A stretch of 29,000 bases of DNA from positions 11,784,200 to 11,813,199 of the forward strand of contig CM018899.1 of assembly GCA_009663005.1 (NCBI GenBank). Direction: 5' to 3'. Positions 11,165-22,189 of the stretch are shown here, piece after piece. This stretch comes from Actinidia chinensis (taxonomy: Eukaryota; Streptophyta; Magnoliopsida; Ericales; Actinidiaceae). How positions within the stretch are numbered: position 1 is the stretch's first letter; each line of letters starts with the position of its first letter. The notes under the pieces were generated by a model. It saw nothing but the letters and a program-made list of their open reading frames with translations. It made no database searches and was not told the DNA's origin. A program made the position numbers and the translations under genes.

Positions 11165-11312
11165 GCCGAACTCGAACGAGGGTTCTGGCTTGTCAATGAA
11201 ATTTTTACAAGTTAACTCCAGATTAAATGTCGAGAAAAGGTTAGCTCTGACCTGCCTTTCATTTGGTTTTTAATCCAGTTACACGTGGTAGAAAAAATCC
11301 AAGGGAAAGCTA
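11165..11312 (+). repeat. Monomer 6, ~16-bp internal deletion (HOR copy 1)
   Basis: The boundary between half A and half B is shortened. After GAGAAAAGGTTAGC the sequence goes straight to TCTGACCTGCC, skipping the expected GCCGAGCTAGTATGAAG. AGC lies on both sides, so loss between short matches would explain it. The same deletion sits in monomer 6 of copies 2 and 3 and in a unit at 26,519, so it is inherited and not a read error. Confidence 0.85.
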
Positions 11313-11810
11313 GCCGAACTGGAACGATGGTTTTCGAGTTCTCCAATGAAAATTTTTAACAAGTTAGTCGTTAAAACGTCGAGAAGGGGTTAGCCGAGCT
11401 AGTATGAAGCTCCGAACTGACTTCATTGGTTTAAATCCAGTTAACTTGGTAGAAAAAATCCAAGGGAAAAGCTAGCCGAACTCGAACGAGGGTCTTCCGA
11501 GCTTTTCCAATGAAATTTTTTACAAGTTAATTCGATTAAAACGTGCGAGAGGGGTTAGCCGACCTAATATGAAAGCTCCAAACTGCCTTCATCACTGCCT
11601 GCATCTAGTTACACTTGGTAGAAAAACTCGAAGGGAAAGCTGCCGAACTCAAATGAGGGTTTCCGAGCTTGTCCAAAAAATTTTTAACAAGTTAACTCGA
11701 TACAACGCGAAAGAGTTAGCCGAACCTTGTATGAAGCTCTGAACTGTCTCGTTAGTTTTAATCCAGTTACACTTGGTAGAAAAAATCCCCAAAAAATCCA
11801 AGGGAAAGCT

Positions 11811-11963
11811 GCCCAAATCAACGAGGGGCTTGTCCCAATGAAATTTTTACAAGTTAAGTCGATTAAAAATGCGAAAGGGGTGCCGAGTTAGTATTAAGCT
11901 CTGAACTGTCTTGCTATTTTTTTAATCCAGTCAATTTGGTAGAACAAATCCAAGGGAAAGCTA
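11811..11963 (+). repeat. Monomer 10, ~10-bp deletion in half A (HOR copy 1)
   Basis: Near its start this unit reads AACGAGGGGCTTGTCCC, lacking most of GTTCCGAGC. The same loss is present at the matching place in copies 2 and 3, which makes it a good lineage marker of the 22-monomer repeat. Just upstream (11,782-11,799) AAAAAATCC is tandemly doubled in this copy only. Confidence 0.8.
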
Positions 11964-12920
11964 GCCCAACCATCGAACGAGGTTCCGAGCTTGTCCAATG
12001 AAATTTTTAACAAGTTAAGTCGATTAAAACGCGAGAAGTTGTAGCCGAGCTAGTATAAACTCGGAATTGGCCTTCACTTGGCTTGTATCCAATTCTACTT
12101 GGTAGAAAGAATCCAAGGGAAAGCTAGCCGAAATCTAACGAGGTTCCGAGCTGCCCAAGAAATTTTTACAAGTTACCGATTAAACGCGAGAAGAAATTAG
12201 CCGACTAAGTATGAATCTCCGAACTCACCTTTGTTGGTTGTAATCCAGGTACACTTGGTAGAAAAAATCCAGGGAAAGCCTTGTCGAACTCGACGAGGGT
12301 CTGAACTATCCAATGAAATTTTTACAATTTAAGTCGATCTAAACGCGAGAAGGGGTTTTAACCGCGCAAGTTAAGAAGCGCCGAACTGCCGTCACTGGCT
12401 GTATCCAGTTACACTGGTAGAAAAATCCAAAGGAAACCTAGCCGAACTCGAACGAGGGTTCCGAGCTTGTCCATGCAATTTTTAACAAGTTAAGTTGATT
12501 AAAACGCTAGAAGGGGTTAGCCGAGCTAGTATGAAGCTCTGACCTTTCTTTCAGTTAGTTTTAATCGTTACACTTGGTCGCAAAATCCAAAGGAAAGTTA
12601 GCCGAACTCCGAATGAGGGTTCGAGCTTGTCCAAGTGAAATTTTTACAATTTAAGTTGATTAAAACGTGAGAAGGGGTTTAGCCGAGCTAGTATGAAACT
12701 AAAACTGCCTCTTCGTTGATTTATTACGTTACATGAGGAAAAAAAATATGGAAAAGCTAGCCGAACTCGAACGACGGTTCTGAGTTTGTCCAATGAAATT
12801 TTTACAAGCTAACTTGATTAATACCCGAGAAGGGGTTAACCGAGCTAGTATTAAGTTCCGAACTACCTTCATTGGTTTTAATCCAATTACACTTGGTAGA
12901 AAAAATTCAAAGGAAAGCTA

Positions 12921-13072
12921 GCCGAATTCGAACGAGGGTTCCGAGCTTATTCAATGAATTTTTTACAAGTTAACTCGATTAAAATGCAAGAGGGGTAAGC
13001 CGATTAGTATCATCTCTGATCTCCTTTCCTTGTTTAATCAAGGTACACGGGGAAAACATCCCGGGAAAGCTC
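12921..13072 (+). repeat. ATTCGAAC-type monomer (contains GAATTC)
   Basis: A recognisable unit type that begins GCCGAATTCGAACGAGG, has TTATTCAATG or TTATCCAAAG, AAAATGC(A/G)AG, TCTCTGATCT(G) and a TAATCAAGGTACAC end, and leads into GCTCGCCGAACTCG. Other copies lie near 318, 1,695, 5,313, 6,455, 8,905, 9,868, 16,482, 20,009, 21,290 and 28,790, though not all keep the GAATTC. It is monomer 17 of the 22-unit repeat and works as a marker of higher-order spacing: 12,927, 16,482 and 20,009 are 3,555 and 3,527 bp apart. Confidence 0.8.
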
Positions 13073-14376
13073 GCCGAACTCGAACGAGGGTTTCGAACTT
13101 GTCCAATGAATTTTTACAAGTTTAAGTCGATAAAACGCGAGAAGGGGTTAGCGAGCTAGTATGAAGGCTCCGAACTGACTTTTTATTGGTTTTAATCCAG
13201 TTACACTTGGTAGAAAAACCATGGAAGCCTGCCGAACTCGAACGAGGGTCCGAGCTTTGTCCAATGAAATTTTTTACAATTTAAGTCGATTAAAACACTA
13301 AAGGGGTTTAGCCAGCTAGTATGAAGCTCCGAACTATGCCTCGTTGATTTTAATCTAGTTAGACGTGGTAAAAAAATCCAAGGAAAAGTTAGCCGAACAT
13401 CGAACGAGGATTCCGAGCTTGTCCAATGAAATTTTTTACACAGCTAACTAGATTAAACGCGAGAAGGGGTTAGCCGAACTAGTATGAACTCCGAACTCCA
13501 TTCATTGGTTTTTATCCAGTTACACCTTGGTAGAAAAATCCAAGGTAAAGCTAGCCAAACTCGACGAGTGTTTCCAAGCTTGTCCCATAAAATTTTTACA
13601 AGTTAGTCGATTAAAATGCGAAAGAGGTTTACCAAGCTAGTACGAAGCTCGAACTGGCCTCACTGCCTGAATCCAGTTACACTTGGTAGAAACTCCAAGG
13701 GAAAGCTAGCCGAACTCGAACGAGGGTTCCAGCTGGTCCAATGAAATTTTACAAGCTAACATAGATTAAACGCGAGAAGGGGTAAGCCGAACTAGTATGA
13801 AGCTCCGAACTGCCTTCTTTGGTTTTAAATCCAGTTACACTTGGAGAAAAAATCCCAAGGGAAAGTTAGCCGAACTCGAACGAGGGTTCCGAGCTTGTCC
13901 AATGAAAATTTTTTAACAAGTTACTCCATTAAAACGCGAGAAGATGTTAGCCTAATTTTGTATGAAAGTCTCTGAACTGCCTTCGTTGGTTTATATCCAT
14001 TACACTTGGTAGAAAAAATCCAAGGGAAATTAGCCGAACTCGAACGAGGGTTCCGAGCTTGTCCATGAAATTTTAACAGTTAAGTCGATTAAAAAACGTG
14101 AGAAGGGGTTATATGAGCTAAATGAAATCCAAACGGCCCTTCGTTGGTTTTTAATACAGTTACATGAGGTAGAAAAAATTCATGAAGCTACCAACTCGAA
14201 CGACGGTTCTAAGTTTGTCCAATGAAATTTTTACTAAGTTAACTAGATTAAAACGCGAGAAACGTTAAGCTAACGCAAGTAATGAAGCTCCGAACTGCCT
14301 TCCACTTAGCTGTATCCAGTTACCTTTTTGAGAATCTAAGTGAAGCTAGCAAAAATCTAACGAGGGTTCCGATCTT

Positions 14377-14383
14377 TGGGGGG
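14377..14383. other. G-run insertion in monomer 4 of HOR copy 2
   Basis: Six G follow GATCTTT where GAGCTTGTCCAATAC is expected. The sequence then resumes with CCAATAC. Copies 1 and 3 lack it. Probably a consensus error. Confidence 0.6.
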
Positions 14384-14679
14384 CCAATACCAGTTTTTAC
14401 AAGTAACTCGATTAAACGCAGAAGAAATGAGCCGAACTAAAATGAACTCCGAACTGCCTTCGTTGTTTTAATCCAGGTACACATGTAGAAAAAATCCAAG
14501 GGAAAGCTTGCCAAAACTCGAACGAGGGTTCTGAGCTATCCATTGGAATTTTTACAAGGTTAAGTCGATTAAACGCGAGAAGGGGGTAGCCGAGCTAGTA
14601 TGAAGCTCCGAACAAACACACTGCCTTCCACTGGCTTGTAATCCAGTTACACTTGGTATAAAAAATCAAAGGAAAGCTA

Positions 14680-14809
14680 GCCGAACGTCGAACGAGGGTT
14701 CTGAGCCCTTGTCCAATTTAAATTTTTAAAGTTAACTCGATTAAATGCGAGAAAAGCTATCTCTGACTGCCTTCATTGGTTTAATTTCCAGTTACACTGG
14801 GTAAAAAAG

Positions 14810-14853
<44 letters not shown>

Positions 14854-14871
14854 AAAAATCCAGGGAAAGCT
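14680..14871 (+). repeat. Monomer 6, ~16-bp internal deletion (HOR copy 2), carrying the A tract
   Basis: It has the same shortened A/B boundary (GAGAAAAGC, then TATCTCTGACTGCC). This copy also contains the long A tract in its B half, which raises its length to 192 bp. Confidence 0.85.
14803..14858. repeat. Poly(A) tract of 42 within a monomer
   Basis: The normal GGTAGAAAAAATCC block of half B is replaced here by GGTAAAAAAG, then 42 A (14,810-14,851), then GAAAAAATCC. The flanks are the two ends of the ordinary block, with a G on each side, as if the short A run had been expanded in place. There is no target-site duplication beyond the repeat itself and no foreign sequence, so a retroposon tail is not supported. 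The matching positions in copies 1 (11,288) and 3 (18,388) are normal. Confidence 0.9.
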
Positions 14872-15363
14872 ACCGAACTGGAACGAGGGTTCCGGCTTAT
14901 CCAATGAAATTTTTACAAGTTAAGTCGATTAAACGCGAGAATGGGTTAGCCGAGCTAGTCTGAAAGCTCCGACTGACTTCATTGGTTTTATTAATCCCAG
15001 TTACACTTGGAGACAAATCCAAGGGAAAGCTAGCCAGAAAGCCGAACTCGAACCTAGGGTTCCGAGCTTTTCCAATGATTTTACAAGTTAAGTCGATTAA
15101 AACGCGAGAAAGGGTTAGCCGACCTATTGAAGCTCCAAACTGCCTTCAACTGCCTGCAACTATTTACACTTGGTAGAAAAACTCGAAGGGAAAGCTAGCC
15201 CGAACTCAAACAAACGAGGGTTCCGAGCCTTGTCCAATAAATTTTTTACAAGTACCGATAAAACGCGAAAAGAGGTTAGCCTAACTTGTATGAAGCTCTG
15301 ACTGTCTTTTTAGTTTTAATCGATTCCAGTTACACTTTGGTAGAAAAATCCAAGGGAAAGCTA

Positions 15364-15517
15364 GCCCAAACTCGAACGAGGCTTGTCCAATGAAATTTTT
15401 ACAAGTTCAGTTCGATTAAAAGCGAGAAGGGTTAGCCGAGTTAGTAGAAGCTCTGAACTGTTTCTCGCTAGTTTAAATCCAGTCCACATTTTGGTAGAAA
15501 AAATCCAAGGGAAGCTA
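15364..15517 (+). repeat. Monomer 10, ~10-bp deletion in half A (HOR copy 2)
   Basis: It reads CTCGAACGAGGCTTGTCC, with the segment GGTTCCGAGC missing, as in copy 1. The B half carries TTAGTAGAAGCTCTGAAC and CGCTAGTTT, shared with copy 3 (GTTAGTAATGAAGC and CGCTAGTTT). Confidence 0.8.
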
Positions 15518-18261
15518 GCCAAACTCGAACGAGGGTTCCGAGCTTTGTCCAATGAAATTTTTTACAGTTAAGAGTCGATTAAAACGCGAGAAGGGTTAGC
15601 CGTCTAGTATGAAAACTCGGAATTGCCTTCACTTGCTGTAATCCATTATACTTTGGTAGAAAGAATCAAGGGAAAAGCTAGCCGAAATCTACGAGGGTTC
15701 GAGCTTGGCACAATGAAATTTTTTACAATTAACTCGATTAAAATCGCGAGAAGAAATTATAGCCGACTAGTATGAAGCTCCGAACTCCCTTTGTTGGTTT
15801 TAATCCAGGTACCGTGGTGAAAAAATCCAAGGGAAGCTTGTCGAACTCGAACGAGGGGCTGAGCTTATCCAAGAATTTTTACAAGTTTAAGTCGATTAAA
15901 AACGCGAGAAGGGGTTAACCGCGCAAGTATGAAGCTCGCCTGCCTTCACTGCTGTAAATCCAGTTACTTGGTAGAAAAACATCCAAAGGAAACCTACGAA
16001 CTCGAACGAGGGTTCCGAGCTTGTCCAATGAAATTTTTACAAGTTAAGTTGATTAAAACGCGAGAAGGGGTTAGCCGAGCTAGTATGAAGCTCTGAACTT
16101 TCTTCGTTAGTTTTAATCCAGTTACACTTGGTCGAAAAAATCCAAAGGAAAGTTAGCCGAACTCGAATGAGGGTTCCGAGCTTGTCCAATGAAATTTTTA
16201 CAATTTAAGTCGATTAAAACGTGAGAAGGGGTTAGCCGAGCTAGTATGAAACTCAAAACTGCCTTCGTTGATTTTAATACAGTTACATGAGGAAAAAAAA
16301 ATATGGAAAAGCTAGCCGAACTCGAACGACGGTTCTGAGTTTGTCCAATGAAATTTTTACAAGCTAACTTGATTAATACCCGAGAAGGGGTTAACCGAGC
16401 TAGTATTAAAAGTTCCGAACTACCCTCATTTCATTGTTTAATCAATTACAACTGGTAGAAAAATTCAAGGGAAAGCTAGCCGAATTCGAACGAGGGTTCC
16501 GAGCTTATTCATGATTTTTTTACAAGTTATAACTTCTATTCAAATGCAAGAAGGGGTCAGCCGAGTTAGTATAAATCTCTGATCTGCCTTCATTGGTTAA
16601 TATCAAGGTACCCGTGGTAGAAAACACTCCAAGGGAAGCTCGCCGAACGCGAACGAGGGTTTCCGACTTTGTCCAATGGAATTTTTACAAGTTAGGCGAA
16701 TTAAAACGCTAGAGGGGTTAGCCGAGCTAAGTATGAACTCCGAACTTGACTTTATTGTTTTATAATATATTAATCCATGTTATCATTGGTAGAAAAATCC
16801 AAGTGAAAGCTAGCCGAACTCGAACGAGGGTTCCGAGCTTGTCCCAAATGAAAATTTTTTACAAGTTTAAGTCGATTAAAACACGAGAAGGGGTTAGCCG
16901 AGCTAGTATGAAGCTCCGAACTGCCTTCGTTGATTTTCTCTAGTTAGACTGGTAAAAAAAATCCAAGGAAAAGGTAGCCAACTCGACCGAGGATGCCGAG
17001 CTGTCCATGAAATTTTACAAGCTAACTAGATTAAAACGCGAGAAGGGGTTAGCCGAACTAGTATGAAACTCCGAACTTGCATTCATTGGTTTTTTATCCA
17101 GTTACACTTGGTGAAAAAAATCCAAGGTAAAGCTTGCCAACTCGAACGATGTTCCAGCTTGTCCTAAAATTTTTACAAGTTAAGTCGATTAAAATGCGGA
17201 AGAGGTTAGCCAAGCTAGTACGAAGCTTCCGAACTGCTCACTGCCTGTAATCCATTAACATACTGGTAGAAAACCTCCAAGGGAAGCTAGCCGACTCGAA
17301 CGAGGTCAAGCTTGTCCAATAAATTTTTACAAGCCTAACTAGATTAAAACGCGAAGAAGGTTAAGCCGAACTAGTATGAAGCTCCGAACATGCCTTCTTT
17401 GGTTTTAATCCAGTTACACTTGGTATAAAACTCCAGGGAAAGTTAGCCGAACTCGAACGAGGGTTCCGAGCTTGTCCAATGAAAATTTTACAAGTTAACT
17501 CGATTACAAACGCGAGAAGAGGTTAGCCCTAAGTTGTATGAAGCTCGACTGCCCCTTCGTTTGGTTTTAATCCAATTAACACTTGTAGAAAAAATCCAAG
17601 GGAAAGTTAGCCCGAACTCGAACGAGGGTCGAGCTTGTCCATGAAATTTTAACAAGTTAAGTTAAGCGATTACAACGTGAGAATGGGTTAGATGAGTAAT
17701 TGAACTCCAAACTCTGCCTTCGTTGGTTTTAATACAGTTACATGAGGTAGAAAAAATTCATGGAAAAGCTAGCCAAACTCGAACGACGGTTCTAAGTTTG
17801 TCCAATGAAATTTTTACAAGTTAACTCGATTAAAACGCGAGAAACGGTTAGCTAACCAAGTATGAAGCTCCGAACTGCCTTCACTAGCTGTATTCCAGTT
17901 ACACTTGGTGGAGAAAATCTAAGTGAAAGCTAGCAAAAATCTAACGAGGGTTCCGAGCTTGTCCAATACAATTTTTACAAGTTAACTCGATTAAAACGCA
18001 AGAAGAAATTAGCCGAACTAAAATGAAACTCCGAACTGCCTTCGTTGGTTTTAATCCAGGTACACATGGTAGAAAAAATCCAAGGGAAAGCTTGCCAAAC
18101 TCGAACGAGGGTTCTGAGCTTATCCAATGAAATTTTTACAAGTTAAGTCGATTAAAACGCGAGAAGGGGTTAGCCGATTAGTATGAAGCTCCGAACTGCC
18201 TTCCACACTGGCCTGTAATCTCCAGTTTACACTTGGTATAAAAAATCCAAGGAAAAGCTAA

Positions 18262-18412
18262 GCCGACTCGAACGATGGTTCTGAGCTTGTCCATGAATTT
18301 TTACCAGTTAACTCGATTAAATGCTAGAAAGGTTAGCTCTGAATTGAACTGCCTTCATTGGTTTTAATAATATCCTTTTACAAACGTGGTAGAAAAAATC
18401 CAGGGAAAGCCT
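18262..18412 (+). repeat. Monomer 6, ~16-bp internal deletion (HOR copy 3)
   Basis: GAAAGGTTAGC leads directly into TCTGAATTGAACTGCC, with the same missing segment as the other two copies. The B-half A tract here has the normal length (GGTAGAAAAAATCC), which shows that the expansion in copy 2 is private. Confidence 0.85.
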
Positions 18413-18895
18413 ACCGAACTGGAGAGGGTTCCGAGCTTATCCAATGAAATTTTTACAAGTTAAGAAGTCGATTAAACGCGAGAAGGGGTTAGCCGAGCTA
18501 GATGAAGAGCCCTCCGAACTGACTTATTGGTTTTTAACCAGTTACACTTGGTAGAAAAAATCCAAGGGAAAGCTAGCCCGAACCTCGAACGAGGTTCGAC
18601 TTTTCCAATGAATTTTTACAATTTACGTCGATTCAACGCGAGAAAGGGTTAGCCGACTCTAATATGGAAGCTCCAAACTGCCTTCACTGCCTGCAATTCT
18701 AGTTACCTTGGTAGAAAAAACGCGAAGGAAAGCTAGCCGAACTCAAACGAGGGTTCCGATCTTGTTCCAATAAAATTTTACAAGTTAACTCGTAAAATCG
18801 CGAAAGAGGTTAGCCAACTTGTATGAAGCTCTGAACTGTTCTTCGTTTTAGTTTTAATTCCAGTTACCCTGTAGAAAAAATCCAAGGGAAAGCTT

Positions 18896-19047
18896 CCCAA
18901 CTCGAACTAGGGCTTTCCAAATGAAATGTTTATCAGTTAAGTCGATTAAAATGCGAGAAGGGGTAGCCGCGTTAGTAATGAAGCTCTGGAACTGTCTTCG
19001 CTAGTTTTAAATCCAGTCACTTTGGTAGAAAAATCCAAGGGAAGCTA
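18896..19047 (+). repeat. Monomer 10, ~10-bp deletion in half A (HOR copy 3)
   Basis: It reads CTCGAACTAGGGCTTTCC, with the same missing stretch as copies 1 and 2. Confidence 0.8.
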
Positions 19048-20963
19048 GCCCAAACCGAACGGGTTCCGAGCTTGCCCCAATGAAAGTTTTACAAGTTAAG
19101 TCGTTAAAACGCGAAGAAGTGTTAGCCGGCTAGTCATGAAACTCGAATTGCCTTCACTGGCTGTAATCCAAATTATACTTGTAGAAAGAATCCAGGGAAC
19201 GCCTAGCCGAAATCTAACGAGGGTTTTCCGAGCTTGCCCAATGAAATTTTTTAGCAAGTTAACTCGATTAAAACGCGAGAAGAAATTAAGCCGCACTAAT
19301 TAATCCTCCGAACCCCTTTGTTGGTTTTTAATCAGGTACACGTGGTAGAAAAAATCCAGGAAGCTGTCGAACTCGAACGAGGGTTCTGAGCATTATCCCA
19401 ATGATTTTTACAAGTTAAGTCGATTAAAACGCGAGAAGGGGTTAACCGCGCAAGTAATGAAGCTCCGAACTCGCCTTCACTACTGCTGTAATCCAGTTCC
19501 ACTTTGAAAAAAATCCAAGGAACCCTAGCCGGAACTCGAACGAGGGTTTCCCGAGCTTGTCCAATGAAATTTTTCAATTAAGTTGATAAAACTGCGAGAA
19601 TGGGTTTATCCGAGCTAGTATGAAGCTCTGAACTTTCTTCGTTAGTTTTATCCAGTTCACTTGGTCGCAAAAATCCAAAGGAAAGTAGCCGAACTCGAAT
19701 GAGGGTTCCGAGCTTGTCCAATGAAATTTTTACAATTTAAGTTCGATTAAAACGTGAGAAGGGGTTGCCGAGCTAGTATGAACTCAAAACTGCTTCGTTG
19801 CATTTTAATACAGTTCTGGAAAAAAAATATGGAAAGCGAGCCGAACTCGACGACGGTTTCTGAGTTTGTCCAATGAAATTTTTACAACTAACTTGATTTA
19901 ATACATACCCGAGAAGGGGTTAACCGAGCTAGATTAATGTCCGAACTACCTTCATTGGTTTTAATCCACTCACCTTGGTAGAAAATTAAGGGAAAGCGTA
20001 GCCGAATCGAACGAGGTTCCGAGCTTATTCAATGAATTTTTTTATAAGTTAACTCGATTACATGCAAGAAGTGGTAAGCTGAGTTAGTATAAATCTCTGA
20101 TCTGGCCTTCAATTGGTTTTAAATCAAGGTTACAACTTGGTAGAAACTCCAAGGAAAGCTCGCCGAACTCGAACGAGGGTTTCGAACTTGTCCAATGAAT
20201 TTTTACAAGTTAAGTCGATTAAAACGCTAGAAGGGTTACCGAGCTAGTATTTAAGCTCCGAACTGACTTTATTGGTTTTAATCCAGTTACACTTGGTAGA
20301 AAAAATCCAAGGGAAAGCAGCCGAACTCGACCGAGGGTTCCGGCTTGTCCAATGAAATTTTTACAGGTAAGTCGATTAAAACACGAGAAGGGGTTTAGCC
20401 GAGCTAGTATGAAGCTCCGAACTGCCTTCGTTGATTTTACTCTAGTTAGACGTGGTTAGAAAAAATCCAAGGAAAGTTTGCCCGAACTTCGAACCGAGGA
20501 TCCGAGCTTGTCCAATGAATTTTTACAAAGCTAACTAGATAAAACGCAGAAGGTTGCCGAACTATAAGGAAACTCCGAACGCCTTCAATTGTTTTTATTA
20601 TATCCAGTTACACTTGTAGAAAAAATCCAAGGTAAAGCTAGCCAACTCGAAACGTGTTCCAAAGCTTGTCCAATAACTTTTTTTACATTAAGTCGATTAA
20701 AATGCGAGAAGGGTTAGCCAAGCTAGTACGAAGCTCCGACTGCCTTCCATGCCTGTAATCCAGTTTACACTTGGTAAGAAAACTCCAAGGGAAAGCTAGC
20801 CGAACTCGAACGAGGGTTCCAAGCTTTGTCCAATGAAATGTTTACAAGCTAACTAGATTAAAAACGGCGGAAGGGGGTTAGCCGAACTAGTATGAAGCTC
20901 CGAACTGCCTTCTTTGGTTTTAATCCGTTTTACACTTGGTAAAAAAATGCCAAGGGAAAGTTA

Positions 20964-22108
20964 GCCGAACTCGAACTAGGGTTCCTAGCTTGTCCAATAA
21001 CTTTTTACAAGTTAAGAGTTCGATTAAAACGCGAGAAGGGGTTATCCAGCTATATGAAGCTCCGACCTGCCTTCACCTGCCTTAATCCAGTTTACACTTG
21101 TAGAAAACTCCAAGGGAAAGCTAAGCCGACTCGAACGAGGGTTCCAAGCTTTTCCAATGAAATTTTTACAAGTTAACCTTGATAAAACGCGAGAAGGGGT
21201 TAGCCGAACTTTTAATAAAGCTCTGAATTGCCTTCGTTGGTTTAATAGAGTTGCACGTGGTAGCAAAAAATCCAAGGAAAAGCAGCCGAATTCGAACGAG
21301 GGTTTGTTTCCGAGCTTATCCAAAACGAAATTTTACACAAGTTACTCGATTAAAATGCGAGAAGGAGTAGCCGGGCTAGTATGAATCTCTTATCTACCTT
21401 CATAGTTTTTAATCAAGTTTTTAATCCAGTTACACTTGGTATAAAAACTCCAAGGAAGCTAGCCCACACTCGAACGAGGTTTCCAGACTTGTCCAATGAA
21501 ATTTTTACAAGTTAACTCCATTACACGCGAGAAGGGTTAGCCGAACTAGTATGAAGATCCGAACGCCTTCATTGGTTTTAATCCATTTACCTTGTTAGAA
21601 AAATCCAAGGTAAGCTAGCCGAACTCTAACGAGGTTCTGAGCTTGTCCAATAAAAATTTTTAAAGTAAAAGTTAATGTTCGATTAAAACGCGAGAAGGCG
21701 TTAGCCGAGCTAGTATGAAACTCCGAACTGCCTTCACTGGATGTAATCCAATTACCAGAAGAAAGAATCCAAAGGAAAGCTAGCCGAAATCCTAACCGAG
21801 GGTTCCGCGCTTGTCCATACCATTTTACAAAGTTAACTCGATTAAACGCGAGAAAGGTTTTGGCCAAACTAGTAATGAAGCTTCAAACTGCCTCGTTGGT
21901 TTTAATCCAGTGGACACGTGGTAGAAAAAATCCAGAGAAAGCTGGCCCGAACGCGAACGAGGGTTTCTGAGCTTACTCCAAAGAAATTTTTACATATTTA
22001 AGTCGATTAAACGCAGAAACGGGTTACCGAGCTTATGAAGCTCCGAACTGGGCCTTCATTGGTTTTTAATCCAGTTACTGTGCTAGAGACAAATCCAAGG
22101 TAAAGCTA
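20964..22108. repeat. Mosaic satellite after the regular HOR
   Basis: About seven units of mixed type. One (21,250-21,400) is an ATTCGAAC unit with GCCGGGCTAG and is matched near 28,790. An odd junction near 21,411-21,432 repeats TTTTAATC (TTTTTAATCAAG, then TTTTTAATCCAG), as though two B halves were joined within the T-rich block. The unit at 21,770-21,860 is a worn E1 relative (ATCCTAACCGAGG, CCATACCATTTT). No other content is present. Confidence 0.8.
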
Positions 22109-22189
22109 GCCGAACTAGTATTAAGCCTCCGAACTGCCTTCGTTCATTTTAACTAGTTTAGACGTGTAGAAAAAATTCAGGAAAAGTTA
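22109..22189 (+). repeat. Extra half-monomer B (B-B junction 1)
   Basis: A B half ending AAGGTAAAGCTA is followed directly by another B half beginning GCCGAACTAGTATTAAGC, with no half A between. The extra half has the CGTTCATTTTAACTAG variant shared with the two later B-B junctions, so all three descend from one event. Confidence 0.85.

Larger units (their letters stand above)
10349..13868. repeat. 22-monomer higher-order repeat, copy 1 (~3.52 kb)
   Basis: First of three consecutive copies. In order it carries: a TAGCCTAAGTTG unit (10,425); a GATGACTAA unit (10,593); an ACGACGG-like unit with CTAACCAAG (10,747); unit 4 with ATCTAACGAG and AGAAGAAATTAGCC (10,852-10,915); a CTTATCCAATG unit; the ~16-bp-deleted unit (11,165-11,312); the ~10-bp-deleted unit (11,811-11,963); a second ATCTAACGAGG unit (12,133); the AATATGGAAAAGC unit (12,745); the ATTCGAAC unit (12,921); and units with CTAGTTAGACGTGG (13,354) and AGCTAACTAGATT (13,442). 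Every element returns at +3.52-3.58 kb in copy 2. Length divided by 22 gives 160 bp. Confidence 0.88.
13869..17445. repeat. 22-monomer higher-order repeat, copy 2 (~3.58 kb)
   Basis: It has the same ordered variants as copy 1: TAGCCTAATTTTG (13,969), the catgagg unit (14,163), CTAACGCAAG (14,272), ATCTAACGAGG with AGAAGAAATGAGCC (14,346), the ~16-bp-deleted unit (14,680-14,871), the ~10-bp-deleted unit (15,364-15,517), the second ATCTACGAGG unit (15,685), the AATATGGAAAAGC unit (16,300), the ATTCGAAC unit (16,484), CTAGTTAGACTGG (16,938) and AGCTAACTAGATT (17,019). The extra length relative to its neighbours is almost entirely the A tract at 14,803-14,858. Confidence 0.88.
17446..20963. repeat. 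22-monomer higher-order repeat, copy 3 (~3.52 kb)
   Basis: Counting unit starts gives 22 monomers: 17,446, 17,607, 17,772, 17,932, 18,092, 18,262, 18,413, 18,573, 18,737, 18,895, 19,048, 19,206, 19,366, 19,529, 19,687, 19,841, 19,999, 20,163, 20,319, 20,482, 20,642 and 20,801, with the next at 20,964. Starts are good to a few bases. The marker order matches copies 1 and 2. After 20,964 the next unit (CCTAGCTTGTCC, then TTAAGAGTTCGATT) no longer matches the start of copies 2 and 3, so the regular repeat ends there. Confidence 0.88.

Noticed and set aside
14803..14858. Poly(A) tail of a SINE, LINE or processed transcript
   Set aside because: Satellite sequence continues without change on both sides and no inserted body exists. 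The flanks are the two ends of the normal A block.
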